A stretch of 64,000 bases of DNA, from NCBI RefSeq assembly GCF_030315745.1, contig NZ_JASXSH010000001.1, forward strand, positions 62,001 to 126,000, in the 5' to 3' direction. The stretch comes from Gordonia heveisoli. GTDB lineage: Bacteria > Actinomycetota > Actinomycetes > Mycobacteriales > Mycobacteriaceae. The position numbers were made by a program, and so were the translations under genes. The notes beneath the pieces were generated by a model. That model worked only from the letters and a program-made list of their open reading frames with translations, ran no database searches and was not told the origin of the DNA. Below are positions 44,018 through 52,178 of the stretch, piece after piece (within the stretch, counting starts at the first letter, position 1; every line of letters begins with the position of its first letter).

Positions 44018-45532
44018 CTACAACGCCTTGAGTTCCTCGACGACGGCGTCGACGGACTTCTTCGCATCACCGAACAGCATCGAGGTGGTATCACCGAAGA
44101 ACAACGGGTTCTCGATGCCTGCGTAACCCGACGACATCGACCGCTTCAGCACGATCACCGAACGCGCCTCGTCGACGTTGAGGATCGGCATACCGTGAAT
44201 CGGCGAGGACGGATCGTTACGCGCGGCCGGATTCGTGACGTCGTTGGCGCCGATCACGATGGCGACATCGGTCCGGCTGAACTCGCCGTTGATGTCATCC
44301 ATCTCCTTCATCGCGTCATATGGCACATCCGCCTCGGCCAGCAGCACGTTCATATGGCCGGGCATACGACCGGCGACCGGGTGAATCGCGTACTTGACCT
44401 CGACACCCTTGTCCTCCAGCAACGAGGCCATCTCCTTGACCACATGCTGGGCCTGCGCCACGGCCAACCCGTATCCGGGCACCACGATCACCTGGTTGGC
44501 GTACGCCATCTGGATCGCGGCGTCGGCGGCCGAGGTGGCCTTCACCGTGCCGCCGGCACCGCCGGGTCCACCGGCCGCGACGTCATCGCCGCCACCGAAG
44601 GAACCGAATACGATCGCCGGAATCGACCGGTTCATCGCCTTGGCCATCAGGTTGGTCAGGATCGAGCCCGACGCACCCACGATCATGCCGGCCACGATCA
44701 TGGCCTGATTGTTGAGCGCCAGACCGGCCGCCGCCGCAGACAGACCCGTGAGAGCGTTCAGCAGCGAGATGACCACCGGCATATCCGCGCCGCCGATCGG
44801 GAACACCACGAACAAGCCCATCAGACCTGCGATCACCAGCAACGCCACAATCGCCCACCACGGCGTGGCCTCGGTCGAGTCGGCGTTGAGTCCGATGTAG
44901 ACCGCGATCGCGACCGCCGCGATCGCCAGGATGATGTTGGCCAGCTGGAACAGCTTGGCCGCCTTGACGAACGCCTTCTCCAGGTTCTTGTTCAGCAGTT
45001 CCTGCAGCTTGGCGAACGCCACCAGCGAACCCCAGAACGACACCGAACCGACGATCGCCGCGAACAGCGACCCGACGATCACATGCACATCGGGCTGCTC
45101 GTGCAGCGCGGTGAACCCGTCGGACTCGATGTACTCCGCCCACGCGATCAGCGCGACCGTGCCACCACCGACACCGTTGAACAACGCCACCAGCTGAGGC
45201 ATCGCGGTCATCTTGGTCTTCAGGGCCGGCGGGATACCCAGCACGACACCGATGAGCAGACCGGCCGCGATCAGCACCCAGTTGATGGTCGGAACGCCAT
45301 CGGCGTCCGGCGGGTTGTTGTACACCGACAGCAGCGTCGCCACGATCGCCAACCCCATACCGGCGGCCGCGATCCAGTTGCCCCGCACCGCGGTCTTGGG
45401 CCCGGTCAGACCCATCAGACCGTAGATGAACAGCGAGAACGCCACGATGTAGAGCACAGTGACGCCGTAACCGAGCGCCTCGGACTCCTGCCCCGACGAG
45501 GTCAGGGCCAGATTGAGCACAGCGCCGTTCAC
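44018..45532 (-). CDS. pntB: NAD(P) transhydrogenase beta subunit
   Basis: A 504-residue subunit. About nine membrane helices fill residues 1-300, and the soluble NADP-binding domain III fills 320-504 with VIVVPGYGLAVAQAQH, AGRMPGHMNVLLAEADVPYD and VIGANDVTNPAA. Together with PntAA and PntAB it couples proton entry to hydride transfer from NADH to NADP+. The gene overlaps pntAB by four bases (ATGA) and is the last of the operon. Confidence 0.96.
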   Translation of the reverse strand: MNGAVLNLALTSSGQESEALGYGVTVLYIVAFSLFIYGLMGLTGPKTAVRGNWIAAAGMGLAIVATLLSVYNNPPDADGVPTINWVLIAAGLLIGVVLGIPPALKTKMTAMPQLVALFNGVGGGTVALIAWAEYIESDGFTALHEQPDVHVIVGSLFAAIVGSVSFWGSLVAFAKLQELLNKNLEKAFVKAAKLFQLANIILAIAAVAIAVYIGLNADSTEATPWWAIVALLVIAGLMGLFVVFPIGGADMPVVISLLNALTGLSAAAAGLALNNQAMIVAGMIVGASGSILTNLMAKAMNRSIPAIVFGSFGGGDDVAAGGPGGAGGTVKATSAADAAIQMAYANQVIVVPGYGLAVAQAQHVVKEMASLLEDKGVEVKYAIHPVAGRMPGHMNVLLAEADVPYDAMKEMDDINGEFSRTDVAIVIGANDVTNPAARNDPSSPIHGMPILNVDEARSVIVLKRSMSSGYAGIENPLFFGDTTSMLFGDAKKSVDAVVEELKAL

Positions 45533-45834
45533 TTCACGGCCTCCTTCTTACCCTTGAACATGCCGAGCATGCGATCGGTGACCGCGAAACCACCCACGAC
45601 GTTGAGCGTTCCGAAGATCAACGCGATGAACCCGATGATCCGCACACCCCAGGACGCGTCCGAGGGCAGCGAACCCAGCACCACCAGCGCACCGAGCACG
45701 ACGATGCCGTGGATGGCATTCGTCCCCGACATCAGCGGGGTGTGCAAGGTGTTGGGAACCTTGGAAATGACCGCGAAACCCACGAACCCGGCCAGCACCA
45801 GGATCGCCACATTCGCCAACAGACCCGTATACAT
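45529..45834 (-). CDS. pntAB: NAD(P) transhydrogenase alpha subunit, membrane part
   Basis: A 101-residue subunit with three or four helices (LLANVAILVLAGFVGFAVIS, IHGIVVLGALVVLGS, IIGFIALIFGTLNVVGGFAV). It is the membrane half of the split alpha subunit. It overlaps pntAA by one base (TGATG) and pntB by four, so the three genes are translationally coupled. Confidence 0.95.
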   Translation of the reverse strand: MYTGLLANVAILVLAGFVGFAVISKVPNTLHTPLMSGTNAIHGIVVLGALVVLGSLPSDASWGVRIIGFIALIFGTLNVVGGFAVTDRMLGMFKGKKEAVK

Positions 45835-46940
45835 CAGGCTCCACCTTCCTCACCGGCACGCTGGTCGTCCACGCTGCGCGTGACGCAGGCAGCGGCGATC
45901 ACCTCATCGTCGAAGTCGGGGATGATCTCCCCGTTCTCGCCGAGCATCAACTCGATCAGCGCATACAGGTTCTTCGCGTACAGCTCGCTGGAATGCTCCG
46001 GCATCGTGGCCGGCAGGTTCAGCGGCGAGGTGACCGTCACGTCGTGGACGACGATGGTCTGCCCCGGCTCGGTCAACTCACAGTTGCCGCCCGTCTCACC
46101 GGCCAGGTCGACAACCACACTGCCCGGCTTCATACCCTCGACCGCGGCCGCGGTCACCAGACGCGGCGCCGGACGCCCCGGCACCAACGCGGTCGTGATG
46201 ACCACATCGAAACCCTTGATGGCCTCTTCCAGCGCCTGCTGCTGCTGCGCGCGCTCGGCATCGGTGAGCTCACGTGCGTACCCACCCTCACCGGCAGCGT
46301 CGATACCCAGATCCAGCCACTGCGCGCCGACCGAACGCACCTGCTCGGCAACCTCGGGCCGAACGTCGTAACCGGTCGTCCGCGCACCGAGCCGCTTCGC
46401 GGTCGCCAGCGCCTGCAACCCGGCCACACCGACACCGAGCACCAGCACCGTCGCCGGCTTCACCGTGCCCGCCGCAGTCGTCAGCATCGGGAAGAACCGC
46501 GTCGACAGATCCGCAGCCACGACGACCGACTTGTAGCCAGAGACGTTGCCCTGGGAACTCAGCGCATCCATCACCTGAGCACGCGAAATACGGGGAATGG
46601 CCTCTACCGCGAACGCCTCGACACCGGCATCGGCCAACGCGCCGATCTTGTTGTCGGCATTACGCGGGGCAAGGAAACCGATCAGCTTCTGCCCGCGGCG
46701 CAGCTTCGCGATCTCCTCATCCGACGGCGGCGCGACACGCAGCACCACATCCGCGGCATAGGGATCACCGATCGTCGCACCCGCTTCGGTGTATGCCCGA
46801 TCGGGGATCAACGCCCCCAAACCGGCACCCGACTCGACCGTGACGGCCACGCCCTTGCCAACAAGTGTGGCGACCACCTTCGGCACGAGCGCAACACGCC
46901 GCTCACCCGGGGCCGCCTCACGCACGACACCCACACTCAT
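45834..46940 (-). CDS. pntAA: NAD(P) transhydrogenase alpha subunit, NAD-binding part
   Basis: A 368-residue soluble subunit, domain I, which binds NAD(H). Visible are VVREAAPGERRVALVP near the N-terminus, the Rossmann motif VLVLGVGVAGLQALATAKRL near residue 170 and the mobile loop-like YARELTDAE. ATG at 46940 follows AAGGTGAG; an upstream in-frame GTG lacks a proper site. The soluble domain is split from the membrane part, as in many actinobacteria. The 240 bases upstream carry a strong dyad at 47142-47173. Confidence 0.95.
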   Translation of the reverse strand: MSVGVVREAAPGERRVALVPKVVATLVGKGVAVTVESGAGLGALIPDRAYTEAGATIGDPYAADVVLRVAPPSDEEIAKLRRGQKLIGFLAPRNADNKIGALADAGVEAFAVEAIPRISRAQVMDALSSQGNVSGYKSVVVAADLSTRFFPMLTTAAGTVKPATVLVLGVGVAGLQALATAKRLGARTTGYDVRPEVAEQVRSVGAQWLDLGIDAAGEGGYARELTDAERAQQQQALEEAIKGFDVVITTALVPGRPAPRLVTAAAVEGMKPGSVVVDLAGETGGNCELTEPGQTIVVHDVTVTSPLNLPATMPEHSSELYAKNLYALIELMLGENGEIIPDFDDEVIAAACVTRSVDDQRAGEEGGA

Positions 46941-47141
46941 TTTTCTCACCTTGTCCTGGTTGCAGCACGGCCCGCGTCACCTGGCCGGGGAGGCCGGGGT
47001 TCACGGGCCGCGTCACGCCGCGCCGGGCAGCAGTTTGTCGCCCGGGTCACAAAAACGTCCGACGAACATAGCATGACCTCAGAAGCCATAACCGACCCTG
47101 TCGGGTTGGTCACGTTTCCCTTGACCCCTAGGAAATCATCA

Positions 47142-47173
47142 GATTGGACAGTTGTCCAGTCAGTTGTCCAATC
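47142..47173. promoter_or_regulatory. Operator-like dyad upstream of the pnt operon
   Basis: GATTGGACA (47142-47150) and TGTCCAATC (47165-47173) are exact complements; the spacer holds another TTGTCCA in direct orientation. The stems are AT-rich and have no T run, so this resembles a TetR or MarR operator more than a terminator for the adjacent PE-PPE gene. Confidence 0.5.
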
Positions 47174-47180
47174 GGCTGGG

Positions 47181-48707
47181 TCAGTCGCTGTCCGACGAGT
47201 CGCCCCCGTCACCATCGCTGCCATCTCCACCGTCGGCGTCGGTGTCGGCACCCGATCCGGCGCGGTGACCGGTACCGGCATCAGCATCCGCCGGGCCAGG
47301 GTTCGATTCGGTGGGGTTGGTTTCGGTGGGGTTGCTTTCGGTGGGGTTGCTTTCGGTGGGGTTTGCGTCGGTGGGGTCCGAGTCGAGGGCGCGTTCGGAG
47401 TCGGCGCCGTCCCCGGATTCGGATTCGACGTCAGGCTCGGCCTCAGCGTCGGGCGAGTCGGCCGGGTCTGTTTCGGTGGCGCCGCCGCCATCAGATGCGG
47501 CCGGATCGGGCGGCGTCGCTTCGGCGACCGGTGTCGAACGGCCGGCGATAACCGCGACACCCGGCCCTGGTTCGGTGGCCGGGATCGAGTCGTCTGGGGT
47601 GTGTTCGTCGGCCATCGATGCGCGGGTATCGGAGTCGACGTCGGGGTCGGTGACCGGTACCCGCGCACCGAATACCGCGTAGAGCGCCACCTGAAGTTCA
47701 CGCGGCGTCGGAACCGGATGCCCGGCGATCGTCGCCTGCTCCCCCGGCATCGGCACCGGAATGAGGGCGTCGACGATATCGTCCACCTCCTCGGGAACCG
47801 GAATCCCCAGGTCCCGCAACATCATTCCCCACGGGTTGCCGCCGTCGTACACGACGTAGTGGGTGCTGCCGTCATCCCATTCGCGCACGATCTCGTATTC
47901 GTTGATCTGGTCGTTGAGGCTGCCGTGCAAGTAGAAACCGGGGAGTAGATAGAAGATCGTCGCGACCGGGTGGACCAGCGGATTGCCGATGCCACAAGCG
48001 GAGTCACCGCGCACACAGTACGAATAGACCTGAATGCCATCCAGATCGGCCGCATCACGATCCCCGTTTGTGTAGAGCCCGGGGACGAAGCTCGGGAGGA
48101 CGTTCTCCACCCCGGTATTCGGGAAGCGGGAGTCGGCACCGATCACCACGACGATTCGGTCGAGTGGGACGTTGCCCCGGTCCTTGATCATCAGCGCCGC
48201 GTTCATCGCGACCGGGGCGCTCTGCGAGTACCCGTTGATCACGATCTTCTGGTCCGGTTTCGTCGGGTCGTAGGCCGCCTCGACCGCGGCCACAGCCTTG
48301 CGCGTGCCGATGTCCACCGAATCGTTGTAGGTCCCCTCCCCGACGAGGTCGACGGGGAACCGCCCGATCCGAAAACCGAAGGCACCGGGGTAGTCGACGA
48401 TCCGGATCGCCGGCCGGTCAGCGGGGTCGGTGCCGAACAGCCCGATGTCGCGCGTCCGGCCGAGTTGGTCGGCGCCGTCGTAGTCGGTCGTCCCGGGGAT
48501 CAGGATCACCACATCGCCGTCGGCGTTGTGCAGGGGGAGCATCCACACCGGCGTCGCGGATACCGGCACCGATGACGCCGCGCTTGCCGCTACGCTCGGC
48601 GTCGCGATGACACCACCGTCGGCAGCGACCGCCCGGGCCGGTGTACTCGGCGCGACGAACAGTGCGCCGGCCAACGCCATCGCAGCGATCAGGACCAGAC
48701 GACGCAT
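47181..48707 (-). CDS. Secreted PE-PPE-domain serine hydrolase with acidic repeat tail
   Basis: A 508-residue exported protein. ATG at 48707 has AAGGTGG six bases upstream and gives a clean signal peptide, MRRLVLIAAMALAGALFVA, followed by an Ala-rich cleavage region. Residues about 55-300 form the cutinase-like PE-PPE hydrolase domain, with VVILIPGTTDYD and the nucleophile in VINGYSQSAPVAM. The last 140 residues are disordered and acidic, with NPTES repeats and Asp/Ser-rich ends. PE-PPE-domain proteins hydrolyse acyl esters outside the membrane. No PE or PPE leader is present; the domain stands alone behind a Sec signal, as is common outside Mycobacterium. Confidence 0.85.
   Translation of the reverse strand: MRRLVLIAAMALAGALFVAPSTPARAVAADGGVIATPSVAASAASSVPVSATPVWMLPLHNADGDVVILIPGTTDYDGADQLGRTRDIGLFGTDPADRPAIRIVDYPGAFGFRIGRFPVDLVGEGTYNDSVDIGTRKAVAAVEAAYDPTKPDQKIVINGYSQSAPVAMNAALMIKDRGNVPLDRIVVVIGADSRFPNTGVENVLPSFVPGLYTNGDRDAADLDGIQVYSYCVRGDSACGIGNPLVHPVATIFYLLPGFYLHGSLNDQINEYEIVREWDDGSTHYVVYDGGNPWGMMLRDLGIPVPEEVDDIVDALIPVPMPGEQATIAGHPVPTPRELQVALYAVFGARVPVTDPDVDSDTRASMADEHTPDDSIPATEPGPGVAVIAGRSTPVAEATPPDPAASDGGGATETDPADSPDAEAEPDVESESGDGADSERALDSDPTDANPTESNPTESNPTETNPTESNPGPADADAGTGHRAGSGADTDADGGDGSDGDGGDSSDSD
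47301..47378. repeat. In-frame 15-bp repeat in the PE-PPE gene
   Basis: About five 15-bp units with the core TTCGGTGGGGTTG encode the NPTES/NPTET repeats of the tail. Confidence 0.92.
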
Positions 48708-48827
48708 GGGATACCACCTTCGACGCATACGGTCGTCGGCGGCCGGAGGGACCGACGGCTCGACGATGACGACATCATCGCCGGTCGCGGGCCACGCGGG
48801 CAGGGCGAACCGGCCGTTTTCGTCCGT

Positions 48828-50429
48828 TCAGGTGATCGTGTAGCTACGGCCGTCGAGGCCGGTCGCGCCGTCGGGCGCGGGCGCGGCGATGTCCTCGACC
48901 TGAGCGTGCCCGGCCTTGTCGATGGCTCGGCATTCCACGGTGTGGTCGCCCTTCGTCGCCGGCCAGACGTACCGCCATTGCCGCCAGGTGTCGTCGCTGT
49001 AGTCGACGGCCAGTTCGGCCTGCTGCCATGGGCCCTCATCGATACGAACCTCGACGCGCGCGATCCCGGTGTGCTGCGCCCACGCACTCCCGGCGACGAC
49101 GACGTCCCCCGCCCGACGACTAGACCCGTTCCCCGGCCGATCGATCCGCGAGGCCAGCTTGATCGGCCCCAGTGCCGACCATCCGCGGGAGGTCCAGTAG
49201 GCCGACGACTCGCTGAACCGGGTGATCTCCCAATCGACAACCCATTTCGTCGCCGACACATAGCCGTAGAGACCCGGGATCACCTGACGGATCGGATATC
49301 CGTGCTCGATGGGCAGCGGTTCGCCGTTCATCCCGATCGCGAGCATGGCGTCCCGGCCGTCGATGATCGTCGACACCGGGGTACCGCAGGTCCAGCCGTC
49401 CGCACTGGTCGACAGGAGCATGTCGGCCCCGGGGCGAACCCCAGCCCGATCGAGCAAGACCTTCATCGGCACGCCGAGCCAGCGCGCGTTGCCGATCAGA
49501 TCGCCACCGACCTCGTTGGACACACAGGTCAGCGTGACCAATCGTTCGACCATCGGCATGGCGACGAGTTCGTCCCACGTGACGGTGATCTCCTCGTCGA
49601 CCATGCCGTGAATGCGCAGCGACCAGTCGCCGGTCGTCAGCTTCGGAACCTGGAGTGCGGTGTCGATGCGATAGAAGTCGGCGTTCGAGGTGACGAAGGA
49701 ACTCGCGCCGTCGGCCGCGAGGTCGACACCCGGCGGGATCGGGGGCGCGGGCCGGGCCGGACGGGGCAGGACGAGGTGCGCACGATCGGCGAGAGTGCGC
49801 GAGGTGTCGGCGAGCAGACGCCGACCGATGCCGCCCAGCACCGCGGCGGCCGCCACCACGCCGCCGGCCGCCAGGACGAAGCGGCGCGGCACCACCACGC
49901 GGTGATCTTCGGGAGCCGGGTCGGACTCGACGTCGCCGTCCGGCCGGGTATCGCGCTCGTCCCTGGTGCGATCCGCGTGGGGAACGGGAAGCATCCCGAC
50001 GAGCGTCTGCAGAACGACGATGCCGACGATGCCCGCGATCACCGACGGCACCGCGTAGGTCCATACCGCGGTCGGCCGGTTCAGTGCGGCGACCGCACCG
50101 ACGACCGCGAATCCCCCGATCACCACCGACCCGGCCGGCGGACGACGCCACTGCGCCAGACCACTACCGACCGCGAGGAGGACGATCGCCACCCCCATAC
50201 CGATGAACAGCGCGGCCTTGTCGTTGGTCCCGAACGTGGTGATGGCCCACTCCCGCACCCCATCCGGGGTCCGGTCCACGACCGCCGACCCGACCGCGAA
50301 ATACGGCGACGCGTCGGGAGACACGGCGACCGCCGCCAGTTCCCCCGCGGCCAGCGCCGACCCCACCGCGATCACTCCGGCCGCACCCGCACACGCCGCG
50401 CGGATGGCGGTCGGTCCGGAGGTCTTCAT
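48828..50429 (-). CDS. Membrane-anchored molybdopterin oxidoreductase, sulfite-oxidase family
   Basis: A 533-residue protein. Residues 1-150 hold four or five membrane helices (IRAACAGAAGVIAVGSALAA, ALFIGMGVAIVLLAVGSGLA, SVVIGGFAVVGAVAAL). Another helix near 180 precedes the catalytic domain (about 230-420), with the molybdenum-ligating Cys in LVTLTCVSNEVGG and RWLGVPMKVLLDRAG. The C-terminal Ig-like dimerisation domain starts at about 430. The ATG at 50429 follows AAGGAG. The family oxidises sulfite or reduces other oxygenated substrates; the membrane anchor and lack of a haem domain leave the partner unknown. The modABC operon at 12.6-15.7 kb supplies its metal. Confidence 0.88.
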   Translation of the reverse strand: MKTSGPTAIRAACAGAAGVIAVGSALAAGELAAVAVSPDASPYFAVGSAVVDRTPDGVREWAITTFGTNDKAALFIGMGVAIVLLAVGSGLAQWRRPPAGSVVIGGFAVVGAVAALNRPTAVWTYAVPSVIAGIVGIVVLQTLVGMLPVPHADRTRDERDTRPDGDVESDPAPEDHRVVVPRRFVLAAGGVVAAAAVLGGIGRRLLADTSRTLADRAHLVLPRPARPAPPIPPGVDLAADGASSFVTSNADFYRIDTALQVPKLTTGDWSLRIHGMVDEEITVTWDELVAMPMVERLVTLTCVSNEVGGDLIGNARWLGVPMKVLLDRAGVRPGADMLLSTSADGWTCGTPVSTIIDGRDAMLAIGMNGEPLPIEHGYPIRQVIPGLYGYVSATKWVVDWEITRFSESSAYWTSRGWSALGPIKLASRIDRPGNGSSRRAGDVVVAGSAWAQHTGIARVEVRIDEGPWQQAELAVDYSDDTWRQWRYVWPATKGDHTVECRAIDKAGHAQVEDIAAPAPDGATGLDGRSYTIT

Positions 50430-50571
50430 CACTCCTTGATACGCCGAAATCCCTGGCCGTAGCCGTTCGCGCCGCGGATTCCGCCGAATGTCGGACACCG
50501 TCGGGGCCGGTCCCTCGTGACCCTGCTTCGACAACCGCCCGGGACGGGTGGGTACGTTCCGGCCCGAGCCG

Positions 50572-52044
50572 TCAGCTCGGCTGCGCGACCTTCGCGGCGG
50601 CGTGACGCCCGGCCCGGCGACCGAAGTACGACCCTTCGCCCAGCTGCACGCCACTCGCGTAGCCCTTGCAGTCCTGGGCGAGGTTCGCCGCACATGCACC
50701 CGCCGCGTACAGGCCCTCGATCACCGTGCCCGATTCGTTTCGTACCTGGGCGTCGACCGTGGTGGACAGTCCGCCCATGGTGAAGCCCGCGTAGATTGCC
50801 TTGCCCAGCGAAAGGTCATAGGCCGCCCACGGCCCGGTGTCCTGGGCCTGGAGGTAGTCGGTCGACTTGTGGAAGTCGGGATCCTCGCCGCGAGCAGCAT
50901 TCTCGTTGTATCGGGCCAGTGTGGCGACCAGCTTGCCCTCGGGGATACCGAGGTCGCGCTCCATCTCCTCGATGGTTTCCCAGCCGTCGATCAGCGGCAC
51001 CAGGTAGTTGCGTTCCGGACTCATATGGGCTTCGTCGACGATCAGATAGGCCGACGAATCCGTCTGCTCCAGAACGAATCCCGACGTGCGGGCATGGTAG
51101 GAGTCCTCGGTGACGAACCGCTCACCCTCCTTGTTCACGATCACGCCGGTGACCATGCTGGCCGGCGGGTAGATCGGGGCGGTGATGAATGCCTCGTTCA
51201 TATGCTTGAGTTCACCGCCCACCGACCGGCCCATCCGCAGACCCAGTCCGTCGTCGTAGGTGTTGCCCAGCACGAACGGCTTCTCCGCCAGATGCGGCGT
51301 GTTCTCGGCGACCATCTCGGGATTCATCACGAAGCCACCGGCGGCGAGAATCACCGAGCGCGCCTTGATGACCCCCTCCTCACCGGGTCGCTTCCACACC
51401 ACACCGGCGATGTTGCCGTCCGCATCGACGACGAGTTGGCGGGCTCCGGTGTCGTAGCGGACCTCGGCGCCGAGTTCGGCGAGCCGTTTCTCCAGCTTCT
51501 CGATCACCAGCGCGGCACCACCGGTATCGCCGGGAACGGGGACCTTGTGTCCACGAGGGGCGGGCGTGGCGATGTCCTTGAACGGCCACACCTTCTCGTT
51601 GCCGGTGAACATCAGGCATTCGGTGCCCGGGGAGATCACCGCCTTCTCGCCGTAGTAGCTGCGCTCGAACTGGAAGCCGAGAGCCTCGATCCAGTTGAAA
51701 TGCTCGACGCTGTCGGCGCAGTAGGCGTGGATCTTCTCCGGTTCGGGATCCACCGACGTCGCCGTCAGATACTTCTCCATCTCCTCGACGCTGTCGGTGA
51801 AACCGGTCGCGGTCTGCACCGCCGTCCCACCACCCAGGTAGAAGAACCCGCCGGAGAGCGACGTCGTCCCGCCCGCGGCGGCCGCACGCTCGATGAGCAG
51901 GACTTTCGCGCCATGCGCGGCGGCCTCCGCGGCGGCGCATCCGCCCGCGATTCCGAAGCCGACGACGACCACGTCGACCTCGTCGGAGAATTCGGACACG
52001 GAATCGAGCGAGACGGTATCCGGGATGTCGGTACTGGGTGCCAT
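50572..52044 (-). CDS. FAD-dependent dehydrogenase, fumarate-reductase / 3-ketosteroid dehydrogenase-like
   Basis: A 490-residue flavoprotein. The FAD motif VVVVGFGIAGGCAAAEAAAHG is near residue 25, GGTTSLSGGFFYLGGGT follows near 60, and the C-terminal flavin site GLYAAGACAANLAQDCKGYAS is near 450. This is the succinate dehydrogenase/fumarate reductase flavoprotein superfamily that includes 3-ketosteroid delta-1-dehydrogenases, although it is shorter than typical KstD (about 560). ATG at 52044 lies seven bases after a TATCGT -10 box, and a perfect KstR box sits at 52067-52080. Sterol or fatty-acid dehydrogenation is therefore likely; the substrate is not readable. Confidence 0.85.
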   Translation of the reverse strand: MAPSTDIPDTVSLDSVSEFSDEVDVVVVGFGIAGGCAAAEAAAHGAKVLLIERAAAAGGTTSLSGGFFYLGGGTAVQTATGFTDSVEEMEKYLTATSVDPEPEKIHAYCADSVEHFNWIEALGFQFERSYYGEKAVISPGTECLMFTGNEKVWPFKDIATPAPRGHKVPVPGDTGGAALVIEKLEKRLAELGAEVRYDTGARQLVVDADGNIAGVVWKRPGEEGVIKARSVILAAGGFVMNPEMVAENTPHLAEKPFVLGNTYDDGLGLRMGRSVGGELKHMNEAFITAPIYPPASMVTGVIVNKEGERFVTEDSYHARTSGFVLEQTDSSAYLIVDEAHMSPERNYLVPLIDGWETIEEMERDLGIPEGKLVATLARYNENAARGEDPDFHKSTDYLQAQDTGPWAAYDLSLGKAIYAGFTMGGLSTTVDAQVRNESGTVIEGLYAAGACAANLAQDCKGYASGVQLGEGSYFGRRAGRHAAAKVAQPS

Positions 52045-52066
52045 AGGCCTCACGATAGCGAAAAAC

Positions 52067-52080
52067 TAGAACGTGTTCTA
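52067..52080. promoter_or_regulatory. KstR-type operator
   Basis: TAGAACGTGTTCTA fits TNNAACNNGTTNNA at all defined positions. On the minus strand it covers the -35 region of a promoter whose -10 is TATCGT (52057-52052), followed seven bases later by the ATG at 52044, so the message is probably leaderless. The arrangement parallels the KstR promoter at 1808. Confidence 0.8.
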
Positions 52081-52178
52081 GACATCTGTCCGACTTGCCT
52101 GCCGACCAGGGCCGATTGCACCGATCGGCCACCGTGGCTTCGATGCACGACGAGCTCGCTCCGCCCGCCGGCTACTCC

